DNA of 64,000 bases from Halomonas sp. LR3S48 (GCF_025725665.1 NZ_CP107009.1:3410001-3474000), one strand, 5' to 3'. Counted from the stretch's first letter, positions 1-9,592 are shown. Notes: generated by a model from the letters alone, not told the origin. Translations and numbers: made by a program.

Positions 1-292
1 CGGCGACCAGATCTTCGAGAGCGACGACTTCGTCGCCCAGGTGCACCAGGCCCTGGCCAACATCGTCGCAGTGCTCGAGGAAGCCGGTGCCGGCCCGCCG
101 CACGTGGTGCGGCTGACCTGGTACGTGACCGACAAGCAGGAGTACCTGGCCCGGCTGAAGGAAGTGGGCGCCGCCTACCGAGAAGTGATGGGCAAGCACT
201 TTCCCGCCATGACCATGGTGCAGGTCGCCGACCTGATCGAGGATCGTGCCAAGGTGGAAATTGAAGCCACTGCGGTCTTGCCAGAGGTCTAA
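1..292 (+). CDS. RidA/YjgF family protein (3' part)
   Basis: The gene is cut by the left edge; the frame is open from base 2 and gives 96 residues up to a TAA at 290-292. The sequence around VVRLTWYVTDKQEY and the closing segment FPAMTMVQVADLIEDRAKVEIEATA match the C-terminal half of the small RidA/YjgF fold. Family members hydrolyse reactive enamine/imine intermediates or related substrates as cytosolic trimers. The conserved arginine of RidA deaminases before the last strands is not evident (the region reads LIEDRAKVEIEA), so the exact subgroup is open. The gene converges with the next one, whose stop begins at the very next base, so no terminator fits between them. Confidence 0.8.
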   Translation, partial: GDQIFESDDFVAQVHQALANIVAVLEEAGAGPPHVVRLTWYVTDKQEYLARLKEVGAAYREVMGKHFPAMTMVQVADLIEDRAKVEIEATAVLPEV

Positions 293-1144
293 TCAGACCT
301 CGTGGAAGTTGGCGATGCGTTGGGCGAAACCTCCACCCGGCGCATAGTGATCCAGAATCGAGAAGTGATCGTCGCCGGGCGAGAGCTCGGCGCCTACCGC
401 CACGCCGTGAGCCTCGAGATGCCCGGCGTGAGCCTGCATCTGGCGCGCGAACTCCGAAGACTCCTCGCCGCCCACGACCAGGTGCACTGGCGCGGGCACC
501 CGGCATGGCAGGAACAGAGGGCTGTAGTCGTTGATGTCACGCCCGGTCAGTTGCAGCTTGGGCTGCAGCCACGACCAGGGAAAGGGGCGCAGATCGTAGA
601 GCCCGCTGATGCATAGCGCCCCGCCGATCAGGTCGTCGGGCAACCCATAGTTCCCTTGCCAGTCGGTGGCCAGCAGCATGGCAGCCAGGTGACCGCCGGC
701 GGAGTGGCCGGAGACACTCAGGCGTGACGAATCGACGCCCAGCGCCGAGCCGTTGCGATACGCCCAGGCCACCGCGGCGCGTGCCTGTCGTACCAGCTCC
801 CCGAACGCCACCGTGGGGCACAGCGCATAGTTGACCACCGCCACGCTGATGCCCGACTGCACCAGCCCCTCGGCAACGAAACCGAACTCGCGATGACCCA
901 GCGAGCGCCAGTAGCCGCCGTGAAAGAACAGATGCAGCGGCGCATCGTCACGCTCGGCGTGGTAGACATCCATACGCTCGGCCAGCGTCGGGCCATAGGC
1001 GACATCCAGCGACACGCGGCAGCGCTCGCGGACAGCCTGGCTGCGTGCCTGCCAGTCGGCAACCAGCGCGGCCGGGTCGCGTCCGCGCATGGGGTCGTAT
1101 TCGCGATCGATCGCTTCCTGGGTGGCGAAGTCGCGGTAGAGCAT
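293..1144 (-). CDS. alpha/beta hydrolase, kynurenine formamidase-like
   Basis: This 283-residue cytosolic hydrolase has the oxyanion-hole motif HGGYW at about residues 75-79, the nucleophile elbow GHSAGG with Ser148, and a late DDHFSILDHY segment that probably supplies the catalytic His. HGGYW is typical of arylformamidases (KynB/AFMID-like) and related carboxylesterases. No tryptophan-degradation gene is nearby, so the substrate is unproven. An upstream in-frame extension to 1288 exists but runs through dsbB; the ATG at 1144 gives the normal family N-terminus (MLYRDFATQEAIDREYDP). It lies 17 bp downstream of dsbB on the same strand and may be cotranscribed with it. Confidence 0.8.
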   Translation of the reverse strand: MLYRDFATQEAIDREYDPMRGRDPAALVADWQARSQAVRERCRVSLDVAYGPTLAERMDVYHAERDDAPLHLFFHGGYWRSLGHREFGFVAEGLVQSGISVAVVNYALCPTVAFGELVRQARAAVAWAYRNGSALGVDSSRLSVSGHSAGGHLAAMLLATDWQGNYGLPDDLIGGALCISGLYDLRPFPWSWLQPKLQLTGRDINDYSPLFLPCRVPAPVHLVVGGEESSEFARQMQAHAGHLEAHGVAVGAELSPGDDHFSILDHYAPGGGFAQRIANFHEV

Positions 1145-1161
1145 GCCGTCGTCCTCCCGCT

Positions 1162-1683
1162 TCAGGGCCAAAGACCGCGGACGGCACGGAACAGGATCCC
1201 CAACGGCGCCAGCGCCAGTACGACGAAGCCGATCAGCGTCCAGCCCGGCAGCGAAATACCCAGCAGCAGGAAATCGATATCGGCGCACTCACCTGAGCCG
1301 GAGAGCACCGTAGCGACCACGTCGCGCATGGGCAGGATGTCCATCATGTAGTCGAGCCCCGGACCGCAGCTCGGCACCTGGTCCGGCGGCAGCGACTGCA
1401 GCCAGACGTGACGGGCGGCGACGCCGATGCCGCCGAGCACCGCCGTCAGCGACAGTCCGCCGTAGACCACCGGGCCTAGCCGGCCCTGCGGGTTGTGAAT
1501 GGCCGCCACGATGAATACCGCGGCAGCGGCCAGCACCGCCACTCGCTGAAAGATGCACAGCGGGCAGGGCTCGAGCCCGCCGATGTGCTCCAGCCCCAGG
1601 GCGACAAGCATCATGAGGATGCAGAAAGCCAGCCCCGCCAGGCTCCACTGGCGCACGGAGAGTTGCCGCAAACGCGCAATCAT
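1162..1683 (-). CDS. dsbB: disulfide bond formation protein DsbB
   Basis: DsbB is the inner-membrane enzyme that reoxidises DsbA and passes the electrons to quinone. The 173-residue product shows four hydrophobic segments and both periplasmic cysteine pairs: CPLC (Cys40/Cys43) in the first loop, and Cys106 and Cys133 in the second loop (VPSCGPGL and GECADIDF). The start ATG at 1683 overlaps the gshA stop in a TGATG arrangement, so translation is probably coupled to gshA. Linkage of a disulfide-forming enzyme with glutathione synthesis places two thiol-redox functions in one transcript. A much longer reading of the same frame, up to 1980, would run inside gshA and is not credible. Confidence 0.93.
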   Translation of the reverse strand: MIARLRQLSVRQWSLAGLAFCILMMLVALGLEHIGGLEPCPLCIFQRVAVLAAAAVFIVAAIHNPQGRLGPVVYGGLSLTAVLGGIGVAARHVWLQSLPPDQVPSCGPGLDYMMDILPMRDVVATVLSGSGECADIDFLLLGISLPGWTLIGFVVLALAPLGILFRAVRGLWP

Positions 1684-3299
1684 CAAGCGCCCCCCTGGCT
1701 GGCCACTGCGACCCGGGGCTCGCGGGCGCTGGCGAAATAGTGCTCGAGAAACTGCTCGAAGCGCTGGGTATCGGCGGCCTCGATATCGTGCTGCTGCTGG
1801 TGTGAGGTACCGACCATCTGCTCGAAGGTCGCCTCGCGCGCCGGGCTGACGGCTTCGCGGCGCAGCCGATCGGCGTGCTCCCCGGCAAGGGCCAGAATAG
1901 CCTCGACGAACTCCTCGCCGGTCGACTCGAGCCGCGCCAGCAGACGACCGGAGGGCGTCAGCGCAGGGTCGGCGAGCCAAGGCTCGAAGGCGGCAACGGC
2001 TTGTGCATGGGGGTTGCCTTCCTCCAGCGCATCGAGCACTTCAGCGGCCCGGCCCATCTCGGCGAAGATTTCACCGCCCCAGTCGGCCACGGAGCGGCGA
2101 TTGCCGTCCTGGAGCAGCTTGAGTTCGGGATCGCGGCCCCGCTCGACCACCAGGCGCCGGTTATCGTCCAGCCGGTCGCACTCCTCGTCGGGAATCCAGG
2201 GGCTCTCGGCGAGCAGGCACCACATCATGAAGGTATCGATGAAGCGCAGGCGCGTCTCGTCGATGCCCAGCGGCAGGAAGGGGTCGAGGTCGAGACAACG
2301 TACCTCGATGTACTCCACGCCGCGTGCCTCCAGCGCCTGGCTCGGCGTCTCGTTGTGACGAGTGACGCGCTTGGGCCGGATGTCGCTGTAGTACTCGTTC
2401 TCGATCTGCAGGATATTGGCGTTGAGCTGCTGCCAGTCGAGGCCGTCCCGGACCCCCAGCGCCTCGTAGGCGGGCCAGGGCGTGGAGATGGCGTGACGCA
2501 GGGTGCCGACGTAGTTGGAGAGCGAGTTGAAACAGATCTTGAGCTGCTCCTGCACCTTGTTCTGGTAGCCGAGATCCGACATACGCAGGCTGGTGGCGTA
2601 GGGCGAGACCAGAGTCTCTCGACCGTGCGAGCGCAGCTTGTCGGGAACGTTGCCCCCGGGCAGGAAACTGCGGTCCAGCGCCGGCGAGGCGCCGAACAGG
2701 TAAAGCAAGAGCCAGCTGTGGCGGCGGAAGTTGCGAATCAGGCCGAAGTAGCGGCTGGAACGGTAATCGTCGAGTGACATGTCGACGGCGCCGTCGCGCT
2801 CACGCAACACCGCCCACAGTTCGTCGGGCAGCGAGACGTTGTAGTGGATCCCGGCGATGGCCTGCATGATGCGGCCGTAGCGCACGTCCAGCCCCTTGCG
2901 ATAGACATGCTTCATGGTGCCGACGTTGGAGCTGCCGTAGTCGGCAATGGTCACGCTGTCGTTGCCGTCGAGCCTGGCCGGCATGCTGGCGGGCCAGATC
3001 AGTTCGTCGTCCAGGTGGCGGTAGCTGAAGCGATGCAGGTCGGCAAGGAAGTCCATGGCGTCGCCGGGGCGACAGTAGACCGGCGTGATGTACTCCAGCA
3101 GCGCTTCGGAGTAGTCGGTGGTGATGTGCGGATGGGTCAGCTTGGAGCCCAGCGCATACGGGTGCGGCGTGGCGGCGATGCGCCCCTGGCGATCGACGCG
3201 CAGCCCCTCCTTCTCCAGGCCGCGGCGCAGACGCCCGAAGCGCCCTTGGGTCGCAAGCCCGGCGAGATGCGAAACGATGGCAGAGTATGAATCAGACAA
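1683..3299 (-). CDS. gshA: glutamate-cysteine ligase
   Basis: This ATP-dependent ligase joins glutamate and cysteine, the first step of glutathione synthesis in the cytosol. The 538 residues match the gammaproteobacterial GshA class, with the N-terminal GLEKEGLRVDRQGRIA block, LTHPHITTDYSEALLEYITP at about 53-72 (substrate and metal binding) and the YGSSNVGTMKHVYRKGL segment. No ATG or GTG occurs near the expected N-terminus, and the only fitting start is a TTG at 3299, eight bases after a weak GGGG. That suggests low initiation efficiency. The gene is followed by dsbB with overlapping stop and start codons. Confidence 0.95.
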   Translation of the reverse strand: MSDSYSAIVSHLAGLATQGRFGRLRRGLEKEGLRVDRQGRIAATPHPYALGSKLTHPHITTDYSEALLEYITPVYCRPGDAMDFLADLHRFSYRHLDDELIWPASMPARLDGNDSVTIADYGSSNVGTMKHVYRKGLDVRYGRIMQAIAGIHYNVSLPDELWAVLRERDGAVDMSLDDYRSSRYFGLIRNFRRHSWLLLYLFGASPALDRSFLPGGNVPDKLRSHGRETLVSPYATSLRMSDLGYQNKVQEQLKICFNSLSNYVGTLRHAISTPWPAYEALGVRDGLDWQQLNANILQIENEYYSDIRPKRVTRHNETPSQALEARGVEYIEVRCLDLDPFLPLGIDETRLRFIDTFMMWCLLAESPWIPDEECDRLDDNRRLVVERGRDPELKLLQDGNRRSVADWGGEIFAEMGRAAEVLDALEEGNPHAQAVAAFEPWLADPALTPSGRLLARLESTGEEFVEAILALAGEHADRLRREAVSPAREATFEQMVGTSHQQQHDIEAADTQRFEQFLEHYFASAREPRVAVASQGGA

Positions 3300-3347
3300 G
3301 GCGTGGACCCCATGTCTCGGAGGCCTTCAACGGGCCTCCCGGTCGAA

Positions 3348-3379
3348 GCATGCCGGCCGCCCATGGCGGCCAGTCATGC
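3348..3379. terminator. hairpin between tex and gshA
   Basis: GGCCGCC and GGCGGCC form a 7-bp stem around a 3-base loop, and GCATG/CATGC extend it outside a small internal mismatch. A run of five T follows on the plus strand, where no gene ends. On the minus strand, the direction of tex, no T-run follows. It may weaken read-through from tex into gshA, but intrinsic termination in that direction is not supported. Confidence 0.4.
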
Positions 3380-3416
3380 GGTTTTTGTCGAGAGTATGGC
3401 GAGAGGCGTGCCGGGA

Positions 3417-5771
3417 TCAAGATTTGCCCTTCTTCGCCGCCAGCAGCGCGGCCCCGAGGGCACCCATCTGGTTGGGCTGGGCCTGCTCGCGTGGCGCGCT
3501 CTTGCGCTGCGCCTTGCCCTGCCCGCCACGCCGCTCGCCTTGGCCACCGCGCGACGATTTGCCACCCTCGGCTTCGCCCGGCTGATCGTCGAGACGCATC
3601 GAGAGCCCGATGCGGGCGCGCTCGAGATCCACGCTCATCACCTTGACCTTGACGATGTCGCCGGCCTTGACCACCGAACGCGGGTCCTCGATGAACTTGT
3701 CGGAGAGTGCAGAGATATGCACCAGGCCATCCTGGTGCACGCCGATATCGACGAAGGCGCCGAAGTGGGTCACGTTGGTCACGCTGCCCTCGAGGATCAT
3801 GCCCGGCTCCAGGTCCTTGAGCGTCTCGACGCCTTCGCGGAACTCGGCGGCCTTGAACTCGGGACGCGGGTCGCGGCCCGGCTTGTCGAGCTCCTTGAGG
3901 ATGTCGCTGATGGTGGGCACGCCGAAACGCTCGTCGGCGAACTCGGCCGGCTTGACCGCCTTGAGCGTGGCGCTGTCGCCAATCAGGCTGGCCACCGGGC
4001 GACCGCTGCGGCTGGCGATACGCTCCACCACCGGATAGGCCTCGGGGTGCACGGCGCTGGCATCCAGCGGATTGGAGCCGTTCATGATGCGCAGGAAGCC
4101 GGCGCACTGTTCGAAGGTCTTGGGCCCCAGGCGGCCGACATCGAGCAACTGCTTGCGGCTGGCGAAGGCCCCCTCGGCGTTGCGCCGGGCCACGATGGCC
4201 TCGGCCAGCGCCGGGTTGAGGCCGGCCACCCGCGATAGCAGCGCACTCGACGCGGTGTTGAGATCGACCCCCACGGCGTTCACACAGTCCTCGATCACCG
4301 CCTCCAGGCTCCGCGACAGCTGCAGTTGGGAGACGTCGTGCTGGTACTGGCCCACGCCGATCGACTTGGGCTCGATCTTGACCAGCTCGGCCAGCGGATC
4401 CTGAAGCCGGCGGGCGATCGAGACCGCACCGCGGATGGTGACGTCGAGATCGGGCAGCTCCTTCGAGGCGTACTCCGAGGCGGAGTAGACCGAAGCGCCC
4501 GCCTCACTGACCATCACCTTGGCAAGCTGTCGCTTGCCGGCAAAGGCTTTGACCAGATCGCCGGCCAGCCTGTCGGTCTCGCGGCTCGCCGTGCCGTTGC
4601 CCACGGCGATCAGCGCCACGTCGTGCTTCTCCACCAGCTTGGCCAACTCGGCAAGCGAGGCATCCCAGGCGTTGCGCGGCGCATGGGGATAGATGGTGGC
4701 GTGCTCGAGGAACTGGCCGGTGGCGTCCACTACCGCCACCTTGCAGCCGGTGCGCAGGCCCGGGTCGATGGCAAGCGTCGCCTTCTGCCCCGCCGGGGCG
4801 GCCAGCAGCAGGTCCTTGAGGTTGGCGGCGAAGACCTCGATGGCCTCCAGCTCGGCACGCTCGCGCAGCCGCCCCATCAGCTCGGTCTCGAGATGAGTGT
4901 AGAGCTTGACCCGCCAGGTCCAGCGCACCACGTCGGCCAGCCACTTGTCGGCGGCACGCCCCTCGTCGCGAATCCCGAAATGCCTGGCGATGGCGACCTG
5001 GGCCGGGTGAATCGGCGCATCGTCCTCGCCGGGCAGGCGGATGGCCAGTGTCAGCGCGCCCTCGTTGCGACCGCGGAACATCGCCAGCGCCCGGTGGGAA
5101 GGGGTCTTGGCCAACGGCTCGTCGTGCTCGAAGTAGTCGGAAAACTTGGCGCCCTCGCGCTCCTTGCCTGGCAGCAAGCGGGCGCTGAGCTCGCCCTCCT
5201 GCCACAGCCGCTCACGTAGCGTGCCGACCAGTTCGGGGTCCTCGGCGAAGCGCTCCATGAGGATCTGGCGCGCCCCATCCAGCGCCGCCTTGGCATCCTC
5301 CACAGCGGGGATGTCACCTTCCGCGGGACGCAGATAGCCGGCCGCCTCGGCTTCGGGGTCCAGGGTGGGATCGGCCAGCAGCGCATCGGCCAAGGGCTCG
5401 AGGCCGGCTTCACGGGCAATCTGCGCCTTGGTGCGGCGCTTCTTCTTGTAGGGCAGGTAGAGATCTTCCAGGCGCTGCTTGGTATCGGCCGCCTGGATCT
5501 GCATGTCGAGTTCCGGCGTCAGTTTGCCCTGCTCGTCGATGGCAGCGAGCACCGCGGTGCGGCGCTCCTCGAGCTCGCGCAGGTAGCGCAGGCGCTCGTC
5601 GAGGTTGCGTAGCTGGGTGTCGTCGAGACCGCCGGTGACCTCCTTGCGGTAGCGGGCGATGAAGGGCACGGTGGCGCCGCCGTCGAGCAGTTCCACGGTG
5701 GCTGTCACCTGCTGCGGGCGAACGGCGAGTTCCTCGGCGAGGCGCGAAATGATCCGGGTCGTGGCGTCCAT
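3417..5771 (-). CDS. tex: Tex family RNA-binding transcription accessory protein
   Basis: The 784-residue protein has the full Tex layout: an N-terminal helical region, a YqgF/RNase H-like domain around [17 protein letters not shown], helix-hairpin-helix motifs (the [19 protein letters not shown] region), and a C-terminal S1 domain beginning near [21 protein letters not shown]. Tex binds nucleic acid and affects transcription and stress survival; the molecular role is still unclear. A lysine/arginine- and glycine-rich tail follows the S1 domain. The ATG at 5771 is preceded by AAGGAAGTC, a better start than the upstream in-frame codon at 5819. Confidence 0.94.
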   Translation of the reverse strand: MDATTRIISRLAEELAVRPQQVTATVELLDGGATVPFIARYRKEVTGGLDDTQLRNLDERLRYLRELEERRTAVLAAIDEQGKLTPELDMQIQAADTKQRLEDLYLPYKKKRRTKAQIAREAGLEPLADALLADPTLDPEAEAAGYLRPAEGDIPAVEDAKAALDGARQILMERFAEDPELVGTLRERLWQEGELSARLLPGKEREGAKFSDYFEHDEPLAKTPSHRALAMFRGRNEGALTLAIRLPGEDDAPIHPAQVAIARHFGIRDEGRAADKWLADVVRWTWRVKLYTHLETELMGRLRERAELEAIEVFAANLKDLLLAAPAGQKATLAIDPGLRTGCKVAVVDATGQFLEHATIYPHAPRNAWDASLAELAKLVEKHDVALIAVGNGTASRETDRLAGDLVKAFAGKRQLAKVMVSEAGASVYSASEYASKELPDLDVTIRGAVSIARRLQDPLAELVKIEPKSIGVGQYQHDVSQLQLSRSLEAVIEDCVNAVGVDLNTASSALLSRVAGLNPALAEAIVARRNAEGAFASRKQLLDVGRLGPKTFEQCAGFLRIMNGSNPLDASAVHPEAYPVVERIASRSGRPVASLIGDSATLKAVKPAEFADERFGVPTISDILKELDKPGRDPRPEFKAAEFREGVETLKDLEPGMILEGSVTNVTHFGAFVDIGVHQDGLVHISALSDKFIEDPRSVVKAGDIVKVKVMSVDLERARIGLSMRLDDQPGEAEGGKSSRGGQGERRGGQGKAQRKSAPREQAQPNQMGALGAALLAAKKGKS

Positions 5772-5842
5772 GACTTCCTTGGTGTTGCGACAACGAAAGA
5801 TCGCGCCAAGGTACCACAAACGCCACCCCGTCGCCGCCGGGA

Positions 5843-6094
5843 TCAGCGTCTCCAGCCGATGTCGTCCCAGAAGTGCCGGCGCGCCTCGCGCGTGGCCTGC
5901 TGACGGGTCAAACCGATATCAAGCAGTTGACGGTCGCTGAGTTCATGCAATTGGGCGCGCTCGCGGCGCAGCTGCAGCAGATGCTTCACGCGACGCATCC
6001 AGTGCCAAGCTAGCGAGGTGGCCGGCCAGGCTCGATGGCCGCCTTCGGACGCAGCACAGGATGACGAATCGTAGCAAGTAGCGGGGGCACTCAT
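5843..6094 (-). CDS. DUF1127 domain small protein
   Basis: This 83-residue protein ends in the DUF1127 motif ([28 protein letters not shown]), a short arginine-rich module found in many proteobacteria and linked in some species to RNA binding or phosphate and stress responses. The start at 6094 follows a strong TTGGAGG, with an 8-9 base spacer. It is divergent from a LysR gene 113 bp away, a frequent pairing that suggests the regulator controls it. The N-terminal half (about 45 residues with three cysteines or serine clusters) has no recognisable feature. Confidence 0.85.
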   Translation of the reverse strand: MSAPATCYDSSSCAASEGGHRAWPATSLAWHWMRRVKHLLQLRRERAQLHELSDRQLLDIGLTRQQATREARRHFWDDIGWRR

Positions 6095-6207
6095 GGCAGA
6101 CTTCCTCCAAGTCATGTCGGCGATGGAGAAAGTCTCGACGAGACGCTAGAATCAATCCAACGAATACTTCTGATGCCAAGCATCACCATTTGTGATGGAA
6201 ATCGACC

Positions 6208-7062
6208 ATGCTGCATACCATCGATCATGAGCTGCTGCGCACCTTCGTCGCCATCGTCGACCATGGCGGTTTCACCCGAGCGGCCCAGGCGGTCAATCGC
6301 ACCCAGTCGGCGGTCAGCATGCAGATCAAGCGCCTCGAGGAGGACGTGATCCAGCGCCCACTGTTCGAGCGTCAGGGGCGCCAGATGCACCTGACCAGCG
6401 AAGGTACCACCCTGCTCGGCTATGCCCGCCGAATTCTCGACCTGCAAGGCGAGGCGCTCAACATGCTGCGTGAGCCGGAGATGGTGGGCAGGGTACGCAT
6501 CGGCGTACCCGACGACTTCGTCATGCGCTTCCTGCCTGGAATTCTCAAGTCCTTCTCCCAGACCTGGCCGCTGGTCGACGTCGAAGTGCAGTGCGCCCCC
6601 TCCTCCGAACTGCTCGGCCGTCAGCAAGGCAGCCTCGACCTCAGCATCGTGACCCGCCAGGTGGGTCAGGAGATCGGCACCATCCTGCGCCGCGAGGAGA
6701 CGGTGTGGGTGGTGGCGGAGAGCCATGCCATTCATCGCCAGTCGCCGCTGCCCCTGGCGCTGTTCGAGGAACCCTGCTTCTGTCGCCAACACGCCTGCAA
6801 CGCCCTGACTCGGGCCGGACGTCAGTACCGCATTGCCTACTCGAGCCCCAGCCTGGCCACCCTGCAGGCGGTTGTGGGCGCGGGTCTTGCCGTCTCGGCG
6901 CTGATGAAGAGCCTGGTCACTCCCGGTATGCGCATCCTCGACGAAGCGGACGATTTTCCCCCGCTGCCGGACGGCTCGATCGTGCTGCTGCGTTCACCAG
7001 ACACCGCCTCACCGGCGGTAGACGGATTGGCACAGCATATTATCGAGGGCTTCAAAGCTTGA
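6208..7062 (+). CDS. LysR-type transcriptional regulator
   Basis: This is a 284-residue LysR regulator. A winged-helix DNA-binding domain occupies residues 1-62 (LRTFVAIVDHGGFTRAAQAVNRTQSAVSMQIKRLE), followed by a linker helix and a periplasmic-binding-like effector domain. The overall sequence (VGRVRIGVPDDFVMRFLPGIL) resembles the LrhA/HexA/PecT branch, which often controls motility and virulence genes. The ligand is unknown. It is divergent from the DUF1127 gene and lies upstream of a chemoreceptor, so a link with motility is possible but inferred only. Confidence 0.9.
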   Translation: MLHTIDHELLRTFVAIVDHGGFTRAAQAVNRTQSAVSMQIKRLEEDVIQRPLFERQGRQMHLTSEGTTLLGYARRILDLQGEALNMLREPEMVGRVRIGVPDDFVMRFLPGILKSFSQTWPLVDVEVQCAPSSELLGRQQGSLDLSIVTRQVGQEIGTILRREETVWVVAESHAIHRQSPLPLALFEEPCFCRQHACNALTRAGRQYRIAYSSPSLATLQAVVGAGLAVSALMKSLVTPGMRILDEADDFPPLPDGSIVLLRSPDTASPAVDGLAQHIIEGFKA

Positions 7063-7162
7063 TCGTGTTTCGCCGTTCAATCGTATGTATTTAAAACATT
7101 AGTATCTCGGGAATTAATTTTTCCTTTTTCTGCTTATCCTCTTGCCGCTTTTGCCTTGGCGC

Positions 7163-7189
7163 TCAAGTTTCGGCTCGCAATGCCGATGA
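7163..7189 (+). promoter_or_regulatory. candidate sigma-28 (FliA) promoter of the chemoreceptor gene
   Basis: TCAAGTTT at 7163-7170 and GCCGATGA at 7182-7189 are separated by exactly 11 bases. The class 3 flagellar consensus is TAAAGTTT-N11-GCCGATAA, so each half differs at one position. It is about 107 bp upstream of the chemoreceptor start. Chemoreceptors are standard FliA targets. Confidence 0.7.
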
Positions 7190-7295
7190 TATCTATGAGT
7201 CCCACCCTCCAAGGCGCGCCTTTCTCGCCACTTATAACTATTACGATGGCACCAGCCACTCGAACAGCCTCACTCCGGCAAGGGAGTCACAACCA

Positions 7296-8963
7296 ATGCG
7301 CAGCAATTTCATGAACAAGATACGCGTCAAATATGCCGTCGCCTTTATTGGCGTCGCAATCTCACTTCTGGTCGTTGTCATCGCCGACCTTTTGCTGGTG
7401 CACTCCGTCAGGGATCGCATGACGGAGTTCAGCGGTACCTTCAATGCCGCTATCTCGGCCGTGCTCAACGCCGATCGCGACCTCTATCAGGCGCGTGTCG
7501 CCGAACTGGAGTACCTGCAGGCGCCTACCGGCTCCGAGCAGGCCCAGGCACTGCGGGGGGACTACGAGGAGAATGCCCAGCAAGCCTACGACCGCATGCA
7601 TGAGTTTACCCAGCTACTCGACGCCTACCCGGAGGTTATCGCCCGCCTGGATGGCTTCGAGTCACTGTTTTCCCAGTGGTCGGCGCAATCCAGCGAAGTG
7701 CTGGCCCTTCACGCCGCCGGTAATACCGACGCCGCCCGGGAGCTGCTCGAGGGAGCATCGCTCACCGCCTTCAAGCAGCTGAGAGGCGTCTACAACGAAG
7801 CCGGTGAACTGGCGGACGCCAAGGTCGTCGAACTCGAAGCCTTGACGCTTGCGCGAATCCGCATGCAGCAGTTCGGCGTGTTCGGCTTTGCCTTCCTGGT
7901 GTTTCTCGCCGCCGTCGCCATTGCCCTGGTCGGACCGATGCTGATGTCACGCGCAATACGCCAGATCACAGGACGCATCCGGGAGATCACGGAGGGTGAC
8001 GGCGACTTGACGGCGCGTATCGAAAGCCAGCGCAAGGACGAACTGGGCGAGCTGGCCGAGCAGTTCAATGCCTTCATACTGCGTATGGACCACACCTTGC
8101 AGACCGTACGCAGCAGCACCCTGAGCGTGCACAACGCCTCCAACGAGATTGCCAAGAGTAGCCAGGACCTCTCCTCGCGTACCGAACAGACCGCTGCCAA
8201 TCTGCAGGAGACCTCCGCCTCCATGGAGGAGATCACGGCCACGGTGAGCAATACCTCCGACGCCACCCAGCAGGCCAACCAGTTGGTGCAAGAGACGGTA
8301 GGCGTCGCACGTCGCGGCCAGGAGGCCATGGCTCAGGTCGAGAGCACCATGGACGATATCAGCCGTTCCGCGACGCAGATCAACGAGTTCATCGGCCTGA
8401 TCGATGGCATCACGTTCCAGACCAACATTCTCGCCCTCAATGCCTCGGTGGAGGCCGCGCGCGCCGGCGAACATGGCCGCGGGTTCGCCGTGGTGGCTCA
8501 GGAAGTTCGCACCCTGGCCAGCCGCTCGAGCGATGCGTCTCGCGGCATTCGCGAGCTGATCGACACCTCGGTCTCGCGCACCCAGTCGGGAGCGAGCCTG
8601 GTCAAGAGCACGGGCAAGACCATGCAGGAGATCGTCGCCAGCATCGAGCGCATCACCGGCGTGATCGGCGAAATCAGTGCCGGGGCCAAGGAGCAGAGTC
8701 AGGGCATCGCCCAGGTCAATATCGCGGTTTCCGAACTCGACAACATGACGCAGCACAATGCCTCTCTCGTCGAGCAGACCAGCGCGGCGGCGGACGAGAT
8801 GCGCGAGCAGGTCGAACGCCTGAACGACCTGATCGCCAGCTTCCGCCTGAGCGCTGCCGCCGGCACGGAGCAGACCTTGCTGCCTGCCCCGGCCAACCCG
8901 AAGCGTGAACACACGACAATTCGCGGTCGCCAGGAAGCGCTGCCGGCCGCAGTGTCGTTCTAG
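7296..8963 (+). CDS. methyl-accepting chemotaxis protein
   Basis: This 555-residue inner-membrane chemoreceptor has TM1 at about residues 14-32 and a periplasmic four-helix-bundle (Tar-type) sensor to about 188. TM2 follows at about 191-210, with a HAMP domain (RAIRQITGRIREITEGDGDLTARIES) after it. The cytoplasmic signalling domain carries the hairpin tip GITFQTNILALNASVEAARAGEHGRGFAVVA. The region QTLLPAPANPKREHT near the C-terminus does not end in the NWETF pentapeptide that tethers CheR/CheB in enteric receptors. The start is preceded by AAGGGAG; an internal ATG at 7311 is possible. The ligand cannot be told from sequence. Confidence 0.95.
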   Translation: MRSNFMNKIRVKYAVAFIGVAISLLVVVIADLLLVHSVRDRMTEFSGTFNAAISAVLNADRDLYQARVAELEYLQAPTGSEQAQALRGDYEENAQQAYDRMHEFTQLLDAYPEVIARLDGFESLFSQWSAQSSEVLALHAAGNTDAARELLEGASLTAFKQLRGVYNEAGELADAKVVELEALTLARIRMQQFGVFGFAFLVFLAAVAIALVGPMLMSRAIRQITGRIREITEGDGDLTARIESQRKDELGELAEQFNAFILRMDHTLQTVRSSTLSVHNASNEIAKSSQDLSSRTEQTAANLQETSASMEEITATVSNTSDATQQANQLVQETVGVARRGQEAMAQVESTMDDISRSATQINEFIGLIDGITFQTNILALNASVEAARAGEHGRGFAVVAQEVRTLASRSSDASRGIRELIDTSVSRTQSGASLVKSTGKTMQEIVASIERITGVIGEISAGAKEQSQGIAQVNIAVSELDNMTQHNASLVEQTSAAADEMREQVERLNDLIASFRLSAAAGTEQTLLPAPANPKREHTTIRGRQEALPAAVSF

Positions 8964-8985
8964 CCGTGGCAAGCTACGGTCTTGG

Positions 8986-9483
8986 CTACGCCGGCACGAA
9001 ATGCAGCGCCAGGCCGTTGTTGCACCAGCGCAGCCCGGTGGGCTCGGGACCGTCGCTGAAGACATGACCCTGGTGGCCGCCGCAGCGGGCGCAGTGGTAC
9101 TCGCGCCGCGGCCATACCAGGCTGAAGTCGAGTTCACTGAGCAGGTGCCCTTCGACGTGCTCGAAGAAGCTCGGCCAGCCGGTGCCGGAGTCGTACTTCA
9201 TGGCACTCTCGAACAGCAGCAGGTCACAGCCGGCGCAGCGGTACTCGCCTTCGCCCCACTCCTTGTCGAGCGGGCTCGAGAAAGGCGGTTCGGTGCCATG
9301 GTCGCGCAGGATCTCGAACTGCTCGGGCGTGAGGCGTTCGCGCCACTCGTCGCGCGATAACTCGAGACGCTCGAGGCCCGGAGCGGCCTCGAGACTGAGC
9401 CGGGGAAATCCCCAGCCAACGCCGGGCATCAGGCCGGCCGCGCCGCCGACACCCAGCAACCCCAGGAAAAGACGTCGTTTCAT
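8986..9483 (-). CDS. msrB: peptide-methionine (R)-S-oxide reductase, exported form
   Basis: This 165-residue MsrB has the zinc cysteines CAGC (Cys83/Cys86) and CARC (Cys131/Cys134) and the catalytic Cys154 in RWCNNGLAL. It reduces methionine-R-sulfoxide in proteins. Unlike the common cytosolic enzyme, it has an N-terminal KRRLFLG followed by a Gly/Leu-rich hydrophobic stretch, which fits a Tat signal peptide, so it should act in the periplasm or at the membrane. The ATG at 9483 follows a GGGGGGAGGG Shine-Dalgarno. It lies downstream of pckA but beyond that gene's terminator. Confidence 0.92.
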   Translation of the reverse strand: MKRRLFLGLLGVGGAAGLMPGVGWGFPRLSLEAAPGLERLELSRDEWRERLTPEQFEILRDHGTEPPFSSPLDKEWGEGEYRCAGCDLLLFESAMKYDSGTGWPSFFEHVEGHLLSELDFSLVWPRREYHCARCGGHQGHVFSDGPEPTGLRWCNNGLALHFVPA

Positions 9484-9530
9484 TGGACCCTCCCCCCTGG
9501 TCAGCCAGCCGACAGGCCAGGTCAAAAGCG

Positions 9531-9564
9531 AAACGGGGAAGAGGCGCATGCCCCTTCCCCGTTC
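9531..9564 (-). terminator. Rho-independent terminator of pckA
   Basis: AACGGGGAAG and CTTCCCCGTT form a perfect 10-bp stem around a 12-base loop. Read on the minus strand, the stem is followed by TCGCTTTTGACC. It lies 29-62 bp beyond the pckA stop and before msrB. Confidence 0.8.
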
Positions 9565-9592
9565 AGACCGTCGCGGTAACCGCGGGTTCACC

